A stretch of 64,000 nt of DNA from Arthrobacter sp. SLBN-122 (GCF_006715165.1 NZ_VFMS01000001.1:3596001-3660000); one strand, 5' to 3'. Counted from the first letter of the stretch, positions 1 to 13,781 are shown. Translations and numbers: made by a program. Notes: generated by a model from the letters alone, not told the origin.

Positions 1-356
1 AGATGGACAGGGTCCCCCACTTTGATGTCCTGCCACTCAGGATGGATGCGGTCCGCGCTGTGGATGTCCAGGCCGGCGAGGTTCTCCAGGAAATCGTAGC
101 TGTAGAGTCCCCCTCGGCGCTGGCCCATCTGCACCAGCCAGGGCCACACCCGTTCTGCCGGGGCATGGACGGTGACAGACCGCGTTGCCTGCAGGCCGGC
201 GACAGCGATCAGGTCATCACCGGGCAGTGGCCCGCCCGCCTCCTCGGGGGTTGCACCCCAGCGCAGTTGAAGGCGCCGGAACGCAAACCAGCAGGCCGGA
301 ATACAGATAAGTGCTCCGGCGGCAGGAAGTCGGCGCAGGTTTCGTTGATCCGTCAT
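1..356 (-). CDS. SRPBCC-like protein, partial (C-terminus off the left edge)
   Basis: Reading the minus strand from an ATG at 354-356 gives an open frame to the window edge (about 118 codons). It starts MTDQRNLRRLPAAGA, has a short hydrophobic stretch (AGALICIPACWFAF), then a segment resembling START/SRPBCC-like proteins: an ATRSVTVHAPAERVWPWLVQ strand-helix followed by GQRRGGLYSYDFLENLAGLDIHSADR and PEWQDIKVGD. That W-P-W-L-x-Q-M-G pattern is common in uncharacterised actinobacterial SRPBCC proteins, which bind hydrophobic ligands. No ribosome binding site stands out. The function is unknown. The frame has no stop inside the window, so it is truncated only by the window. Confidence 0.6.
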   Translation of the reverse strand, partial: MTDQRNLRRLPAAGALICIPACWFAFRRLQLRWGATPEEAGGPLPGDDLIAVAGLQATRSVTVHAPAERVWPWLVQMGQRRGGLYSYDFLENLAGLDIHSADRIHPEWQDIKVGDPVH

Positions 357-510
357 TGGCCGAGTGTCCCACCCTGGGGCTGCCTTTGGGGTGGGCCGAA
401 AGCCCTGTTCAGCCATCCCAGGGCCAGGGTGTGGGCGCCCCATGTACAACCGCCGCGCTCAGGCTGCGAGCCGCCGTCGTGGCTGGTTCACGGTCCACAA
501 GGACCAGGTG

Positions 511-1476
511 TCAGGGCACCAGGAGGACCTTGCCCGTGGTCTTCCGGCCCTCCAGGTCGCGGTGCGCCTGGGCTGCCTGGCTCAACGGGTAGCGCGCGCC
601 GATCCGGACCTTCAGGCTCCCGTCGGCGGCGGCGGCAAAGACCTCGTTGGAGCGCCAGCGCCGTTCCGCGGCGTCGCGCAGGTAGTGGCCCATGGTGGGC
701 CGGGTGAGGAACAGGGAGCCGCCGGCGTTCAGGCGCTGCGGGTCGAACGGCGGAACAGGGCCGGACGCGGCGCCGAACAGCACCAGCATTCCCCGGACCC
801 GCAGGGCGGCCAGCGAGCCGTCGAAAGTATCCTTCCCCACGCCGTCGTAGACCACGTCCACGCCCGTGCCGCCCGTGATGTCCCGGACCCGCTCCGCGAA
901 GCCGTCGTACCGCAGCACGTGGTCTGCCCCGGCCTCAAGCGCCAGCTGCTCCTTTTCGTCTGTAGAGACAGTAGTGAGAACCTCCGCGCCCCGGGACTTG
1001 AGCAGCTGGATCAGCAGCAGCCCAACCCCGCCCGCTCCGGCATGCAGCAGGACCTTGTGGCCCTGCTCCACCTTGAAAGTTGAGTTCATCAGGTAGTGGG
1101 TGGTGATGCCCTGGAGGGGGAGGGCTGCGGCGGTAAAGACGTCCAGGCCTTTGGGCACCGGAAGCGCGGCATCCTCATCCACCAGGGCTTGGTCCGCGTA
1201 GCAGTTGATGCCCTCGGCCGTGGCTATCAGGTCACCGACTGAGAAACCGGTAACGCCCTCGCCCACTGCCTCCACGGCGCCCGCGGCTTCCGTGCCGGGG
1301 GTGAACGGGTACTGAACTTTGTAGGCCCCGCTGCGCTTGTAAGTGTCGATGAAATTGACGCCCGCCGCCCCGACTTTAAAGAGCACCTGGCCCGGTCCCG
1401 GGGCAGGGGTCTGAACCTCTGCGTACTCAAGGACTTCCGGTCCGCCTGCCTGCCGTGCGACGATTGCGTGCGTCAT
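511..1476 (-). CDS. NADPH:quinone oxidoreductase (zeta-crystallin/Qor type)
   Basis: A 321-residue medium-chain dehydrogenase/reductase of the quinone oxidoreductase type, a cytosolic enzyme expected to reduce quinones with NADPH. Visible features are the N-terminal GroES-like fold (GPGQVLFKVGAAGVNFIDTY), PGTEAAGAVEAVG, and the Rossmann nucleotide loop LLHAGAGGVGLLLIQL. It lacks the zinc-ligand cysteine pattern of alcohol dehydrogenases, which fits the Qor group. The frame is open upstream to 1527, but the ATG at 1474-1476 is preferred because GAAAGGAGAG lies just upstream of it and MTHAIVARQAGGPEVLE is the usual family start. It sits alone, divergent from argC. The exact substrate cannot be read from sequence. 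Confidence 0.9.
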   Translation of the reverse strand: MTHAIVARQAGGPEVLEYAEVQTPAPGPGQVLFKVGAAGVNFIDTYKRSGAYKVQYPFTPGTEAAGAVEAVGEGVTGFSVGDLIATAEGINCYADQALVDEDAALPVPKGLDVFTAAALPLQGITTHYLMNSTFKVEQGHKVLLHAGAGGVGLLLIQLLKSRGAEVLTTVSTDEKEQLALEAGADHVLRYDGFAERVRDITGGTGVDVVYDGVGKDTFDGSLAALRVRGMLVLFGAASGPVPPFDPQRLNAGGSLFLTRPTMGHYLRDAAERRWRSNEVFAAAADGSLKVRIGARYPLSQAAQAHRDLEGRKTTGKVLLVP

Positions 1477-1587
1477 GGCTCTCCTTTCGCCGGTTCCGGC
1501 GTTTCCGGCCCCGGCTGCCGAATCCATCCTATGGATACTGCTGACAGGGACGGCAAGTCCCGAAACTATTCCTTGCGGCGACTCGCA

Positions 1588-1629
1588 TGCATAAATATCG
1601 ATACCAGTGCATAACTATTGCTGTATAGT
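1588..1629 (+). promoter_or_regulatory. argC promoter with two ARG-box-like repeats
   Basis: Two near-identical 11-mers, TGCATAAATAT (1588-1598) and TGCATAACTAT (1608-1618), lie exactly 20 bp apart, about two helical turns, which is the spacing expected for an ArgR hexamer on paired ARG boxes. A -10-like TATAGT follows at 1624-1629 and ends 6 nt before the argC ATG, so the transcript is probably leaderless and the boxes cover the -35 region. The operator function is inference; the repeats, the hexamer and the AT-rich island in GC-rich DNA are seen directly. ArgR is encoded in the same operon, so autoregulation is expected. Confidence 0.65.
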
Positions 1630-1635
1630 CGGAGC

Positions 1636-2667
1636 ATGACTATTTCTGTTGCGGTTTCGGGAGCCAGCGGCTACGCCGGGGGAGAGGTCCTTCGCCTTCT
1701 CGCCGGACACCCCGGTGTGACCATCGGTGCAATCACAGCCCACAGCAATGCCGGTTCCCGCCTCGGTGAACTCCAGCCGCACCTGCATGGGCTGGCCAGC
1801 CGCATCCTCGAAGACACCACCGTGGAGAACCTCTCCGGCCATGATGTCGTCTTCCTGGCGCTGCCGCACGGTGCCTCAGCCGAGATCGCCGCCCAGCTTG
1901 CCGAAGGGACAGTCGTCATCGATGCCGGCGCGGACCACCGCCTCGAGGACCCCGCTGCCTGGGAGAAATTCTACGGCTCGCCCCACGCCGGCACCTGGCC
2001 CTACGGGCTTCCGGAGCTGCCCGGGCAGCGTGAGGCCCTCAAGGGCGCCAAGCGCATTGCCGTTCCCGGCTGCTACCCAACCTCGGCCCTCCTTGCCCTG
2101 ACCCCCGGCTTCGCGGCGAACCTGCTGGAGCCGGACGACGTTGTGATCGTTTCCGCCTCCGGCACCTCGGGCGCGGGCAAGGCCGCGAAGGTCAACCTGA
2201 TCGGCTCCGAAGTCATGGGTTCGATGAGTCCCTACGGCGTGGGTGGCGGACACCGGCATACCCCCGAGATCGAGCAGGGCCTTTCCAACGCGGCCGGGGA
2301 GAAGGTCAATGTTTCCTTCACCCCCACCCTTGCTCCCATGAGCCGCGGCATCCTGACCACCGCCACCGCCAAGGTCAAAGCCGGCACCACCGCAGCGCAG
2401 CTTCGCCAGGCATGGACCGAAGCGTACGACGACGAGCCGTTCGTCCACGTGCTGTCCGAGGGCCAGTGGCCCGCGACCAAGTCCGTCCAGGGCTCCAACC
2501 ACGCCGCCATGCAGCTGGCCTTCGACGCGCACACGGGACGGGTCATCGTCACCTGCGTGATCGACAATCTCACCAAGGGCACCGCCGGCGGCGCCGTGCA
2601 GTCCATGAACATCGCACTCGGCCTGCCCGAAACCGCCGGCCTCAACCTCCAGGGAGTAGCCCCGTGA
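1636..2667 (+). CDS. argC: N-acetyl-gamma-glutamyl-phosphate reductase
   Basis: Third step of arginine biosynthesis: NADPH-dependent reduction of N-acetylglutamyl phosphate to the semialdehyde, in the cytoplasm. The 343-residue product has the N-terminal nucleotide loop GASGYAGGE (from about residue 9) and the catalytic cysteine in VPGCYPT (Cys146), plus [13 protein letters not shown] dehydrogenase sequence. An in-frame TTG at 1618 exists, but ATG 1636 is chosen: it lies 6 nt after TATAGT, has no good Shine-Dalgarno sequence, and [17 protein letters not shown] is the normal family start. First gene of argCJBDFRGH; its stop overlaps the argJ GTG (GTGA), suggesting translational coupling. Confidence 0.97.
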   Translation: MTISVAVSGASGYAGGEVLRLLAGHPGVTIGAITAHSNAGSRLGELQPHLHGLASRILEDTTVENLSGHDVVFLALPHGASAEIAAQLAEGTVVIDAGADHRLEDPAAWEKFYGSPHAGTWPYGLPELPGQREALKGAKRIAVPGCYPTSALLALTPGFAANLLEPDDVVIVSASGTSGAGKAAKVNLIGSEVMGSMSPYGVGGGHRHTPEIEQGLSNAAGEKVNVSFTPTLAPMSRGILTTATAKVKAGTTAAQLRQAWTEAYDDEPFVHVLSEGQWPATKSVQGSNHAAMQLAFDAHTGRVIVTCVIDNLTKGTAGGAVQSMNIALGLPETAGLNLQGVAP

Positions 2668-3830
2668 CCATCACCGCACCCCAGGGATTCCGGGCAGCCG
2701 GCGTCACTGCCGGACTCAAGGCCTCCGGCAACCCGGACCTCGCCCTGGTCGTCAATGACGGCCCCTCCAAGGCGGCCGCCGCCGTCTTCACCAGCAACCG
2801 CGTGGCAGCAGCCCCCGTGCACTGGTCCCGCCAGGTGGTCTCCGATGGCCGCGTGGATGCCGTCATCCTCAACTCCGGCGGAGCCAACGCCTGCACCGGC
2901 CCCACCGGTTTCCAGAACACCCACAGCACGGCCGAGAAAGTGGCCGAGGTCCTGGGCATTTCGGCCACCGACGTCTTTGTCTGCTCCACCGGGCTGATCG
3001 GCGAACAGCTGCCCATGGACAAGATCCTGCCGGGCGTTGAGGCCGCCGCTGCAGAACTCAGCACCGACGGCGGCCCGGCTGCGGGCACCGCCATCATGAC
3101 CACCGACAGCGTGCCAAAGTCGGCCCTCTTCATCGGCACCGACGCCGACGGCCAGGAGTTCAGCATCGGCGGGATCGCCAAGGGCGCCGGCATGCTGGCA
3201 CCCGGCCTGGCCACCATGCTGGTGGTGCTCACCACGGATGCCATGGTGCAGCCGGAACTTCTCGACGTCGTCCTCCGCGATGCCACGCGCGTCACCTTCG
3301 ACCGCGCCGACTCCGACGGCTGCATGTCCACCAACGACACTGTGGTCCTCCTGGCTTCCGGCGCCGCCGGTGCCGTTCCCTCCGCCGAAGCATTCAGCGA
3401 GGGCCTGACCCAGGTGTGCGCCGAGCTGGCCCGGAAGCTGATCGCCGATGCCGAGGGAGCCAGCCACGACATCGCCATCCGCACCTTCAACGCCGCCAGC
3501 GAAGCCGACGCCGAAACGGTCAGCCGCTCGGTGGCCCGCTCCAACCTGTTCAAGGCCGCCATCTTCGGCAAGGACCCCAACTGGGGCCGCGTGCTTTCCG
3601 CCGTCGGCACCACGGATGCCGCCTTCGAACCGGACAAGCTCAACGTGGCCATGAACGGCGTCCAGATCTGCCGCAACGGCAGCATCGGGGACGACCGGAG
3701 CCTGGTGGACCTGGAGCCGCGCGAGGTGCTGGTGGAGATCGACCTGCAGGCAGGCGACGCCGAAGCCACCATCTGGACCAACGACCTCACCCACGACTAC
3801 GTGCACGAGAACAGCGCCTACTCCAGCTAG
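2664..3830 (+). CDS. argJ: glutamate N-acetyltransferase / amino-acid acetyltransferase
   Basis: Transfers the acetyl group from N-acetylornithine to glutamate, making arginine biosynthesis cyclic; many ArgJ proteins also make the first N-acetylglutamate from acetyl-CoA. The 388-residue product starts at GTG 2664, overlapping the argC stop by 4 nt. It contains the self-cleavage region [15 protein letters not shown], whose threonine in ATM becomes the N-terminal nucleophile of the beta chain, and a C-terminal [14 protein letters not shown] segment typical of the family. No argE is seen in the operon, consistent with the acetyl-recycling route. Whether it is mono- or bifunctional cannot be told from sequence. 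Confidence 0.97.
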   Translation: MTITAPQGFRAAGVTAGLKASGNPDLALVVNDGPSKAAAAVFTSNRVAAAPVHWSRQVVSDGRVDAVILNSGGANACTGPTGFQNTHSTAEKVAEVLGISATDVFVCSTGLIGEQLPMDKILPGVEAAAAELSTDGGPAAGTAIMTTDSVPKSALFIGTDADGQEFSIGGIAKGAGMLAPGLATMLVVLTTDAMVQPELLDVVLRDATRVTFDRADSDGCMSTNDTVVLLASGAAGAVPSAEAFSEGLTQVCAELARKLIADAEGASHDIAIRTFNAASEADAETVSRSVARSNLFKAAIFGKDPNWGRVLSAVGTTDAAFEPDKLNVAMNGVQICRNGSIGDDRSLVDLEPREVLVEIDLQAGDAEATIWTNDLTHDYVHENSAYSS

Positions 3831-3886
3831 GGGCTCCGCCAGCCATTTGCCCGCCCAAGGCATGAACCGCTGTGGAAAGTGACAAC

Positions 3887-4842
3887 ATGAACACCCAGAC
3901 GCGTGAAACCACCAGCATGTCCGCTGCGCAGGACAAGGCGGCAACCCTGATCGAGGCCCTTCCCTGGATCCAGCGGTTCGCCGGCAGCACCATGGTGGTC
4001 AAGTACGGCGGCAACGCCATGGTCAACGGCGAACTGCGCCGCGCTTTCGCCGAAGACATCGTCTTCCTCCACCATGTGGGCATCCACCCCGTGGTGGTCC
4101 ACGGCGGCGGCCCCCAGATCAACTCCATGCTGGGCCGGCTGGGCATTGAATCCGAGTTCAAGGGCGGCCTTCGCGTCACCACCCCCGAAGCCATGGACGT
4201 GGTCCGCATGGTCCTCACCGGCCAGGTGGGACGCGAACTGGTGGGCCTGATCAACTCCCACGGACCCTACGCCGTCGGCATGTCCGGCGAAGACGGCGGA
4301 CTGCTGCGCGCCGTGCGCACGGGCACCGTGGTGGACGGGGAAGAGGTGGACCTCGGGCTGGTGGGCGAGGTGGTGGGCGTGGACCCGGCCGGCATCGTGG
4401 ACATCCTGGGCGCAGGGCGCATTCCGGTGATCTCCACGGTGGCCCCGGAAATTGTCGACGGCGGAGAGGGCGTGGCGGGCACTGCCCGGTTCCAGCCCAC
4501 GGGCCAGGTCCTGAACGTCAATGCGGACACGGCAGCGGCCGCCGTCGCCTCGGCGCTGGGCGCCTCCAAGCTGGTGATCCTGACCGACGTCGAGGGCCTC
4601 TACGCCAATTGGCCGGACAAGTCCTCACTGATCTCATCCCTCACCGCCTCGGAGCTGCGGCAGATGCTGCCCAGGCTCGAATCAGGAATGATCCCCAAGA
4701 TGGCTGCCTGCCTCAAGGCCGTTGACGAGGGCGTTGAACGGGCACACATCGTGGACGGCCGCCTGGCCCACTCCATGCTTCTTGAAACATTTACGACGGC
4801 GGGCATCGGCACCCAGGTAGTCCCGGACGAGGAGATCAACGG

Positions 4843-4846
<4 letters not shown>
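3887..4846 (+). CDS. argB: acetylglutamate kinase
   Basis: Phosphorylates N-acetylglutamate with ATP, usually the arginine-inhibited step. The 319-residue amino-acid-kinase-fold protein shows VVKYGGNAM (phosphate-binding lysine, about residue 39), [10 protein letters not shown], and [25 protein letters not shown] split across the substrate and nucleotide lobes. ATG 3887 is preferred over GTG 3872 because GGAAAG lies 7 nt upstream of it; a further in-frame ATG at 3917 is also possible. It follows argJ after a 56-nt gap, the second largest gap inside the operon, and its stop overlaps the argD ATG (ATGA). Confidence 0.97.
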
Positions 4847-7093
<2,247 letters not shown>

Positions 7094-7094
<1 letters not shown>

Positions 7095-7624
7095 TGTCCG
7101 CCCAGCCGTCCACTCCGGGCACCAGCCCGGCCACCAAGACCGCCCGGCAGGCGCGCATCACCGCCATCCTCACCGGGCAGTCCGTGCGTTCCCAGGCTGA
7201 GCTTGCGGCGCTGCTGGCCGACGACGGCGTGCAGGTCACCCAGGCCACGCTGTCACGCGACCTGGTGGAACTGGGCGCCGTCCGCGTCCGCGGCAAGGAA
7301 GGCGTCCTGGTCTACGCCGTTCCCGGCGAAGGCGGTGAACGGGCCGCGAAGAGCGGCGTGACCCAGGAAATCCTGGACGCGCGACTGGCCCGGCTCTGCA
7401 GTGAACTGCTGGTCACCGCCGAAGCCTCCGCCAACATCGCCGTCCTTCGCACCCCGCCGGGCGCCGCAAATTTCCTGGCCTTGGCCATCGACCACTCGGT
7501 GATGCCGTCCATCCTGGGCACCATCGCCGGCGACGACACCGTCCTGCTGGTCTCCCGCGACCCGCTGGGCGGCCCGGACCTCGCAGCCCGCTTCCTGCAA
7601 ATGGCCGAGGAAGCCGGGCAATAA
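7094..7624 (+). CDS. argR: arginine repressor
   Basis: Hexameric transcriptional regulator that binds ARG boxes when arginine is bound. The 176-residue product has an N-terminal winged helix ([33 protein letters not shown]) and a C-terminal oligomerisation/arginine-binding domain with [18 protein letters not shown] 7094 is chosen because it overlaps the argF TAG by one base; a longer open frame from 7016 would lie within argF. The first 20 residues are Ser/Pro/Thr-rich and probably disordered. Placement between argF and argG is the classic actinobacterial arrangement, and it probably controls the box pair in front of argC. Confidence 0.96.
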
Positions 7625-7669
7625 GCTTGACGACAACGAAACAACCAATCCCAACAAGGAGCATCTAAA

Positions 7670-10308
<2,639 letters not shown>

Positions 10309-10323
10309 GAAACATTGTTGGCA

Positions 10324-10352
10324 GGGCCCCGGGGCATGTTCCCCCGGGGCCC
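10324..10352 (+). terminator. hairpin terminator after argH
   Basis: An 11-bp perfect inverted repeat, GGGCCCCGGGG (10324-10334) with CCCCGGGGCCC (10342-10352), loop of 7 nt, starts 15 nt after the argH stop. It is followed only by TTGG, so the U-tract is weak; such GC-rich hairpins are common terminators in actinobacteria. Confidence 0.7.
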
Positions 10353-10366
10353 TTGGCGTCTGTGGC

Positions 10367-10372
10367 TAGGCT
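10367..10372 (+). promoter_or_regulatory. -10 element TAGGCT of a leaderless promoter
   Basis: TAGGCT ends exactly 6 nt before the ATG at 10379 and no ribosome binding site is present, so transcription probably begins at the start codon. Confidence 0.55.
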
Positions 10373-10378
10373 GGCTCC

Positions 10379-10927
10379 ATGAGCGAAACCTTCCGCAAAT
10401 TCCTTCGCACCCTTCCCGACTTTCCGGCCGACCTGCCCGGATTCGATCCGGACAACGCGCCGCAGGACCCGGCGCTGCTGTTCAAGCAGTGGCTGGATGA
10501 GGCGCTGGACGCGGGGGAGCAGCAGCCGCACGCGTTCAGCCTGGCCACGGTGGGCGCGGCATCCGGGGGCGGGCAGCAGCCGTCCTCGCGGATGCTGATC
10601 CTGAAGAACATTGACGACGACGGCTGGCACTTTGCCACGTCCCGCACCTCGCGCAAGGGCCGGGAACTGGCCGCCGAGCCACGTGCCGCCATGAACTTCT
10701 ACTGGCCGGGCCTGGGCCGCCAGGTCCGGGTGGTCGGCACCGTGGCCGACCTCTCCGCGGAGGCGTCCGCAGTGGACTGGCACGAGCGGCCCCGGGCCGA
10801 TGGCAGCGACAATCCGCACTGGCAGCTTTACGCCGTTCAGCCCACCGAGATCGAGTTCTGGCAGGCCAGCAATGACGGCAACCATGTCCGGCACCGTGTG
10901 GGGCCTGACGGAACCCTGCTGGATTAG
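10379..10927 (+). CDS. pyridoxamine 5'-phosphate oxidase family protein (PdxH-like)
   Basis: A 182-residue flavin-binding split-barrel protein. SSRMLILKNIDDDGWHFATS, SRKGRELAAEPRAAMNFYWP and GRQVRVVGTVADLS correspond to the FMN-binding core of pyridoxamine phosphate oxidase, and IEFWQASNDGNHVRHRV resembles the PdxH C-terminal substrate loop. True PdxH proteins are usually about 210-230 residues, so this short member may be a PdxH paralogue rather than the vitamin B6 enzyme. The ATG is 6 nt downstream of TAGGCT, suggesting a leaderless mRNA. Confidence 0.8.
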   Translation: MSETFRKFLRTLPDFPADLPGFDPDNAPQDPALLFKQWLDEALDAGEQQPHAFSLATVGAASGGGQQPSSRMLILKNIDDDGWHFATSRTSRKGRELAAEPRAAMNFYWPGLGRQVRVVGTVADLSAEASAVDWHERPRADGSDNPHWQLYAVQPTEIEFWQASNDGNHVRHRVGPDGTLLD

Positions 10928-10952
10928 TACCTGGGCCGCCTGGTTGCTCGGC

Positions 10953-10958
10953 TAGGCT
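10953..10958 (+). promoter_or_regulatory. -10 element TAGGCT of a leaderless promoter
   Basis: TAGGCT ends 6 nt before the ATG at 10965. The surrounding GGCTAGGCTGG is identical to the element in front of the previous gene, so the two neighbours appear to have the same promoter type. Confidence 0.55.
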
Positions 10959-10964
10959 GGCCGC

Positions 10965-11702
10965 ATGACCTCTCCTTCCCCTGCCGTGCTGCTGGCTGAA
11001 CTGCACAAGGCCGCCGACGCGCTGACCGCCGCCATGGACCGCATTCCAGACGGCGGTGAAAGCGCTCCGTCCACCCTTCCCGGCTGGAGCCGCGGCCACC
11101 TCCTGGCCCACATCACCGGCATTTGCGAAGCTTTGGCGCGGCAGGTGGAGTACGGCCGCCGCGGCGAAACGGTGGAGCTTTACGACGGCGGCGTGGAAGG
11201 ACGCAACCGCGCCATCGACCTCGCCGCGGGACACAGCGTCGAGCAGCACCGCAATGACGTCGATGCAGTGCTGCAGCGCGCACTGGCTGCTTTCGATGCG
11301 CTGGGCGAGGATGAGTGGCAGACGCACATCGCCTTCCGCGACGGAGTGATCTTCGACGCCGGGCTGGCGCTCTGGCGCGAGTTGGTCATTCATACCGCGG
11401 ACCTGGACAGCGGCACGGGACCCGAAATCTGGAACAGGGAATTCTGCTCCCACCTCTTCGACTTCCTGGCGGCCCGCGTCCCGGCCGAAACCCGGCTGGT
11501 CCTGCAGCCGGTGGCACTTCCGCCGCTGGCCCTCGGTGCCGGCGGCAGCACCGTCGTCGTCAGTGGCATGGTCACGGACATTGCTGCATGGCTTGCGGGG
11601 CGGAAGCCATCGCTGGACAGCCTCCGGGCCACTGCCGTCGGGGACGGCACCGACCTGCCTGCCCTGCTGCCCTGGCCTTCGGCGATGCCCGACCCCAAGT
11701 AA
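10965..11702 (+). CDS. maleylpyruvate isomerase family mycothiol-dependent protein
   Basis: A 245-residue protein of the DinB/mycothiol maleylpyruvate isomerase superfamily. The N-terminal four-helix part contains TLPGWSRGHLLAHITG, whose histidine is the expected first metal ligand, and ALWRELVIHTADLDSG supplies the Glu and His ligands seen in this family. A C-terminal sterol-carrier-like region ends in VVSGMVTDIAAWLAGR. Family members use mycothiol as cofactor, in line with an actinobacterial host. The substrate is not known; nothing nearby suggests an aromatic degradation pathway. Its own TAGGCT promoter indicates separate transcription. Confidence 0.82.
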   Translation: MTSPSPAVLLAELHKAADALTAAMDRIPDGGESAPSTLPGWSRGHLLAHITGICEALARQVEYGRRGETVELYDGGVEGRNRAIDLAAGHSVEQHRNDVDAVLQRALAAFDALGEDEWQTHIAFRDGVIFDAGLALWRELVIHTADLDSGTGPEIWNREFCSHLFDFLAARVPAETRLVLQPVALPPLALGAGGSTVVVSGMVTDIAAWLAGRKPSLDSLRATAVGDGTDLPALLPWPSAMPDPK

Positions 11703-11708
11703 CACGTC

Positions 11709-11769
11709 CTTGCTCCATCACTTATGGTCCTTAAACCGGGGTTTTAGGGACCACAAGTGATGGAGCAAG
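11709..11769. terminator. 61-bp interrupted palindrome between convergent genes
   Basis: CTTGCTCCATCACTT (11709-11723) is matched perfectly by AAGTGATGGAGCAAG (11755-11769), and the inner part (ATGGTCC..., ...GGGACCAC) continues the pairing with few mismatches around a GGG centre. It starts 6 nt after the stop of the upstream gene and lies 27 nt before the end of ogt on the other strand. It probably acts as a bidirectional terminator, but it is far longer than needed and has no U-tract, so it could be a dispersed palindromic element. Confidence 0.6.
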
Positions 11770-11796
11770 CCACGGAGGTGGGGGAGTTGCCAGGCG

Positions 11797-12291
11797 TCAG
11801 GCGGCCTCGCGGGACAGCAGACTTTCCTTGATGCGCAGGCCCCAGCGGAAACCGCCCAGTGAGCCGTCCGTCCGGATCACGCGGTGGCAGGGCACGAACA
11901 ACGCCGCCGCATTAAAGGCACACGCGCTGGCCGCAGCCCGCACCGCACGCGGGTTGCCCGCGAGGGCCGCATACTCCGTGTACGTGACCGGTGAGCCGGG
12001 TTTGACCTGGCGCAGCACATCCCACGCATGGGCACGGAACGGGCCGGACTGCTGCAGGACCGGGACTGCCATGGCCGGGGCGGGGTCCCCGGAGTAGAAG
12101 GCCTCGACGGCGGATGAGATGCCGCCGAGGTCCGTTACCTCCTCCACGGCGTCGGGCCGCAGTGCGGGATGGACCTGTCCGGTCAGTTCCGCAAGGCCCG
12201 CCGTCCACCCCGAAGCAAGGACCACGCCATCCCGGGCAAGGATGGTGAATGGTCCGTCCGGTGTGGACAGCTGCAACAGTTGAGCTTTCAT
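11797..12291 (-). CDS. ogt: methylated-DNA--[protein]-cysteine S-methyltransferase
   Basis: Suicide repair protein that takes the alkyl group from O6-alkylguanine onto its own cysteine. The 164-residue product has the catalytic FVPCHRVIRTDGSLGGF near the C-terminus and the DNA-binding helix around GSPVTYTEYAALAG. The ATG at 12289-12291 overlaps the stop of the upstream ada-alkA gene (ATGA), so the two are co-transcribed and coupled. This supplies the O6-guanine methyltransferase domain that the neighbouring Ada fusion lacks. Confidence 0.95.
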   Translation of the reverse strand: MKAQLLQLSTPDGPFTILARDGVVLASGWTAGLAELTGQVHPALRPDAVEEVTDLGGISSAVEAFYSGDPAPAMAVPVLQQSGPFRAHAWDVLRQVKPGSPVTYTEYAALAGNPRAVRAAASACAFNAAALFVPCHRVIRTDGSLGGFRWGLRIKESLLSREAA

Positions 12292-13781
12292 GGCATCCCT
12301 TTCGCGGGAACGGTTGTTGTCAGTGCAGGCCGTGCCGCGGCGCGCCACAGGTGCATGGTGGCGTAGGAGCGCCACGGGCTGGTCTCCCGGAAGTCAGGGC
12401 TGAGGGTGCCCTCCCCATTATCGAGGGCACGGATCCCGTTCCGCACGGCGGTGTCATTGGCAAGGAAGACGTCCGGGGCGCCCAGGACCCGCATGGCCAC
12501 GTACCCTGCGGTCCATGGTCCCACCCCCGGCAAGGGCAGCAGTTTGGCGGCCAGGCTTGCGGGGTCGTCCCCATAACCGAACTCCAGATCTCCGGCGGCC
12601 ATGGCTGATGCTGCACCGAGCAGCGATCCGGTCCGCCTCCTGGGGCCGCTCAGCAGATGTCCGGCACCGGCTATTTGGGCCGGGGTGGGGAAAAGCCTGT
12701 CCAGGCCGTCGCCGGCGGTACTGCTGGGACTGCCGGCTGCGGACAGCTGGGTCAATGCGGTCCGAGCCGCAGCCACTGTAATCTGCTGGCCCACCATGGC
12801 CCGGACCAGCAGCTCCTGCGGGTCCAGCGCCCCCGGCAGCCGCATTCCTGGAGCGGAGGCAACCGTGGCAGCAAGCCGCGGATCGGCTGCGAGGGCGGCG
12901 TCAATCGCTTCCGGGTCCGCGTCCAGGTCGAACAGCCGCCGCACCCGGCTCAGCAGTGCCGGAAGGTCGCGAAGGTCCACCGCGCCGACGGTGAGGGTGA
13001 GCTGCCCTTCCCGCGTGCCGCCGTCGTACGCCACCCGGAAGCGCGCGTCGCCGTGGGGGAACCGCAGGGTCCGTGAGTAGGAGGTGGACGTGCCCTCTTC
13101 AATCCCTGGGAGGGCGCGGACGGCCAGGAACGGGAAGATGCCCGGATCGAACGGCGGCCGGTAGGGCAGGCCCAGGGTCAGGGCCGTCGTGCCGCCGCCG
13201 GTGACCGGGTGCCGGACCGTCCTGCCCGGAGCCGAATTGCGCAGGGCCGTGGGGGTCATGTCGAACACTTCGGCGATGGTTTCGTTGAACTGCCTCACGC
13301 TGCTGAACCCGGCGGCGAAGGCGATATCGGCCAGCTTCATGGAGGTGGACACCAACAGCGTCCGCGCGGTCTGGGCCCTTGCGGCCCGGGCCAGCGACAG
13401 GGGACCGGCGCCGAGCTCCTGGCCCAGGATCCGGTTGAGCTGGCGGGGCGAATAGCCCAGACGGGAGGCCAGACCGGCAACCCCGTCCCGGTTGATCACG
13501 CCATCGTTGATCAGCCGCATCGCCCGGCCCGCAACGTCCTGACGCACGTTCCACGCCGGTGTACCCGGCACGGCCTCCGGCAGGCAGCGCTTGCAGGCGC
13601 GGTAGCCTGCCTCGTGTGCCGCGGCGGAGGTCTCGTAGAACGTCACGTTTGACGCCTTGGGCGTCCGGGCCGGGCACGAGGGGCGGCAGTAGATTCCCGT
13701 GGTGCGGACGGCCGTGTAGAACTGGCCGTCGAACCGGGGGTCGCGGGCGTCGATTGCCCGGTAGCGCTGCCAGAAGTCCAT
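12288..13781 (-). CDS. Ada methyl-acceptor / AraC regulator / AlkA 3-methyladenine glycosylase fusion
   Basis: A 497-residue multidomain repair regulator. Residues 1-75 form the Ada zinc domain, with cysteines 32 and 36 (YCRPSCPARTP) and 63 and 66 (CKRC); the first accepts methyl groups from phosphotriesters in Ada. An AraC-type helix-turn-helix follows (ADIAFAAGFSSVRQFNETI), then an AlkA N-domain and a HhH-GPD glycosylase domain (LLPLPGVGPWTAGYVAMRVLG with catalytic Asp in FLANDTAVRNG). It likely senses alkylation damage, activates its own operon and excises alkylated bases. ATG 13781 follows GAAGGA closely; an alternative ATG lies 24 nt upstream. The stop overlaps ogt by 4 nt. Confidence 0.93.
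   Translation of the reverse strand: MDFWQRYRAIDARDPRFDGQFYTAVRTTGIYCRPSCPARTPKASNVTFYETSAAAHEAGYRACKRCLPEAVPGTPAWNVRQDVAGRAMRLINDGVINRDGVAGLASRLGYSPRQLNRILGQELGAGPLSLARAARAQTARTLLVSTSMKLADIAFAAGFSSVRQFNETIAEVFDMTPTALRNSAPGRTVRHPVTGGGTTALTLGLPYRPPFDPGIFPFLAVRALPGIEEGTSTSYSRTLRFPHGDARFRVAYDGGTREGQLTLTVGAVDLRDLPALLSRVRRLFDLDADPEAIDAALAADPRLAATVASAPGMRLPGALDPQELLVRAMVGQQITVAAARTALTQLSAAGSPSSTAGDGLDRLFPTPAQIAGAGHLLSGPRRRTGSLLGAASAMAAGDLEFGYGDDPASLAAKLLPLPGVGPWTAGYVAMRVLGAPDVFLANDTAVRNGIRALDNGEGTLSPDFRETSPWRSYATMHLWRAAARPALTTTVPAKGMP

Noticed and set aside
357..510. Hairpin CCCACCC/GGGTGGG downstream of the quinone oxidoreductase
   Set aside because: Only 7 bp with a 14-nt loop and no U-tract; too weak to list as a terminator.
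3..707. Plus-strand open frame of 234 codons at the left edge
   Set aside because: Arg/Gly/Pro-rich shadow of the SRPBCC-like gene and the quinone oxidoreductase on the other strand; no family motifs.
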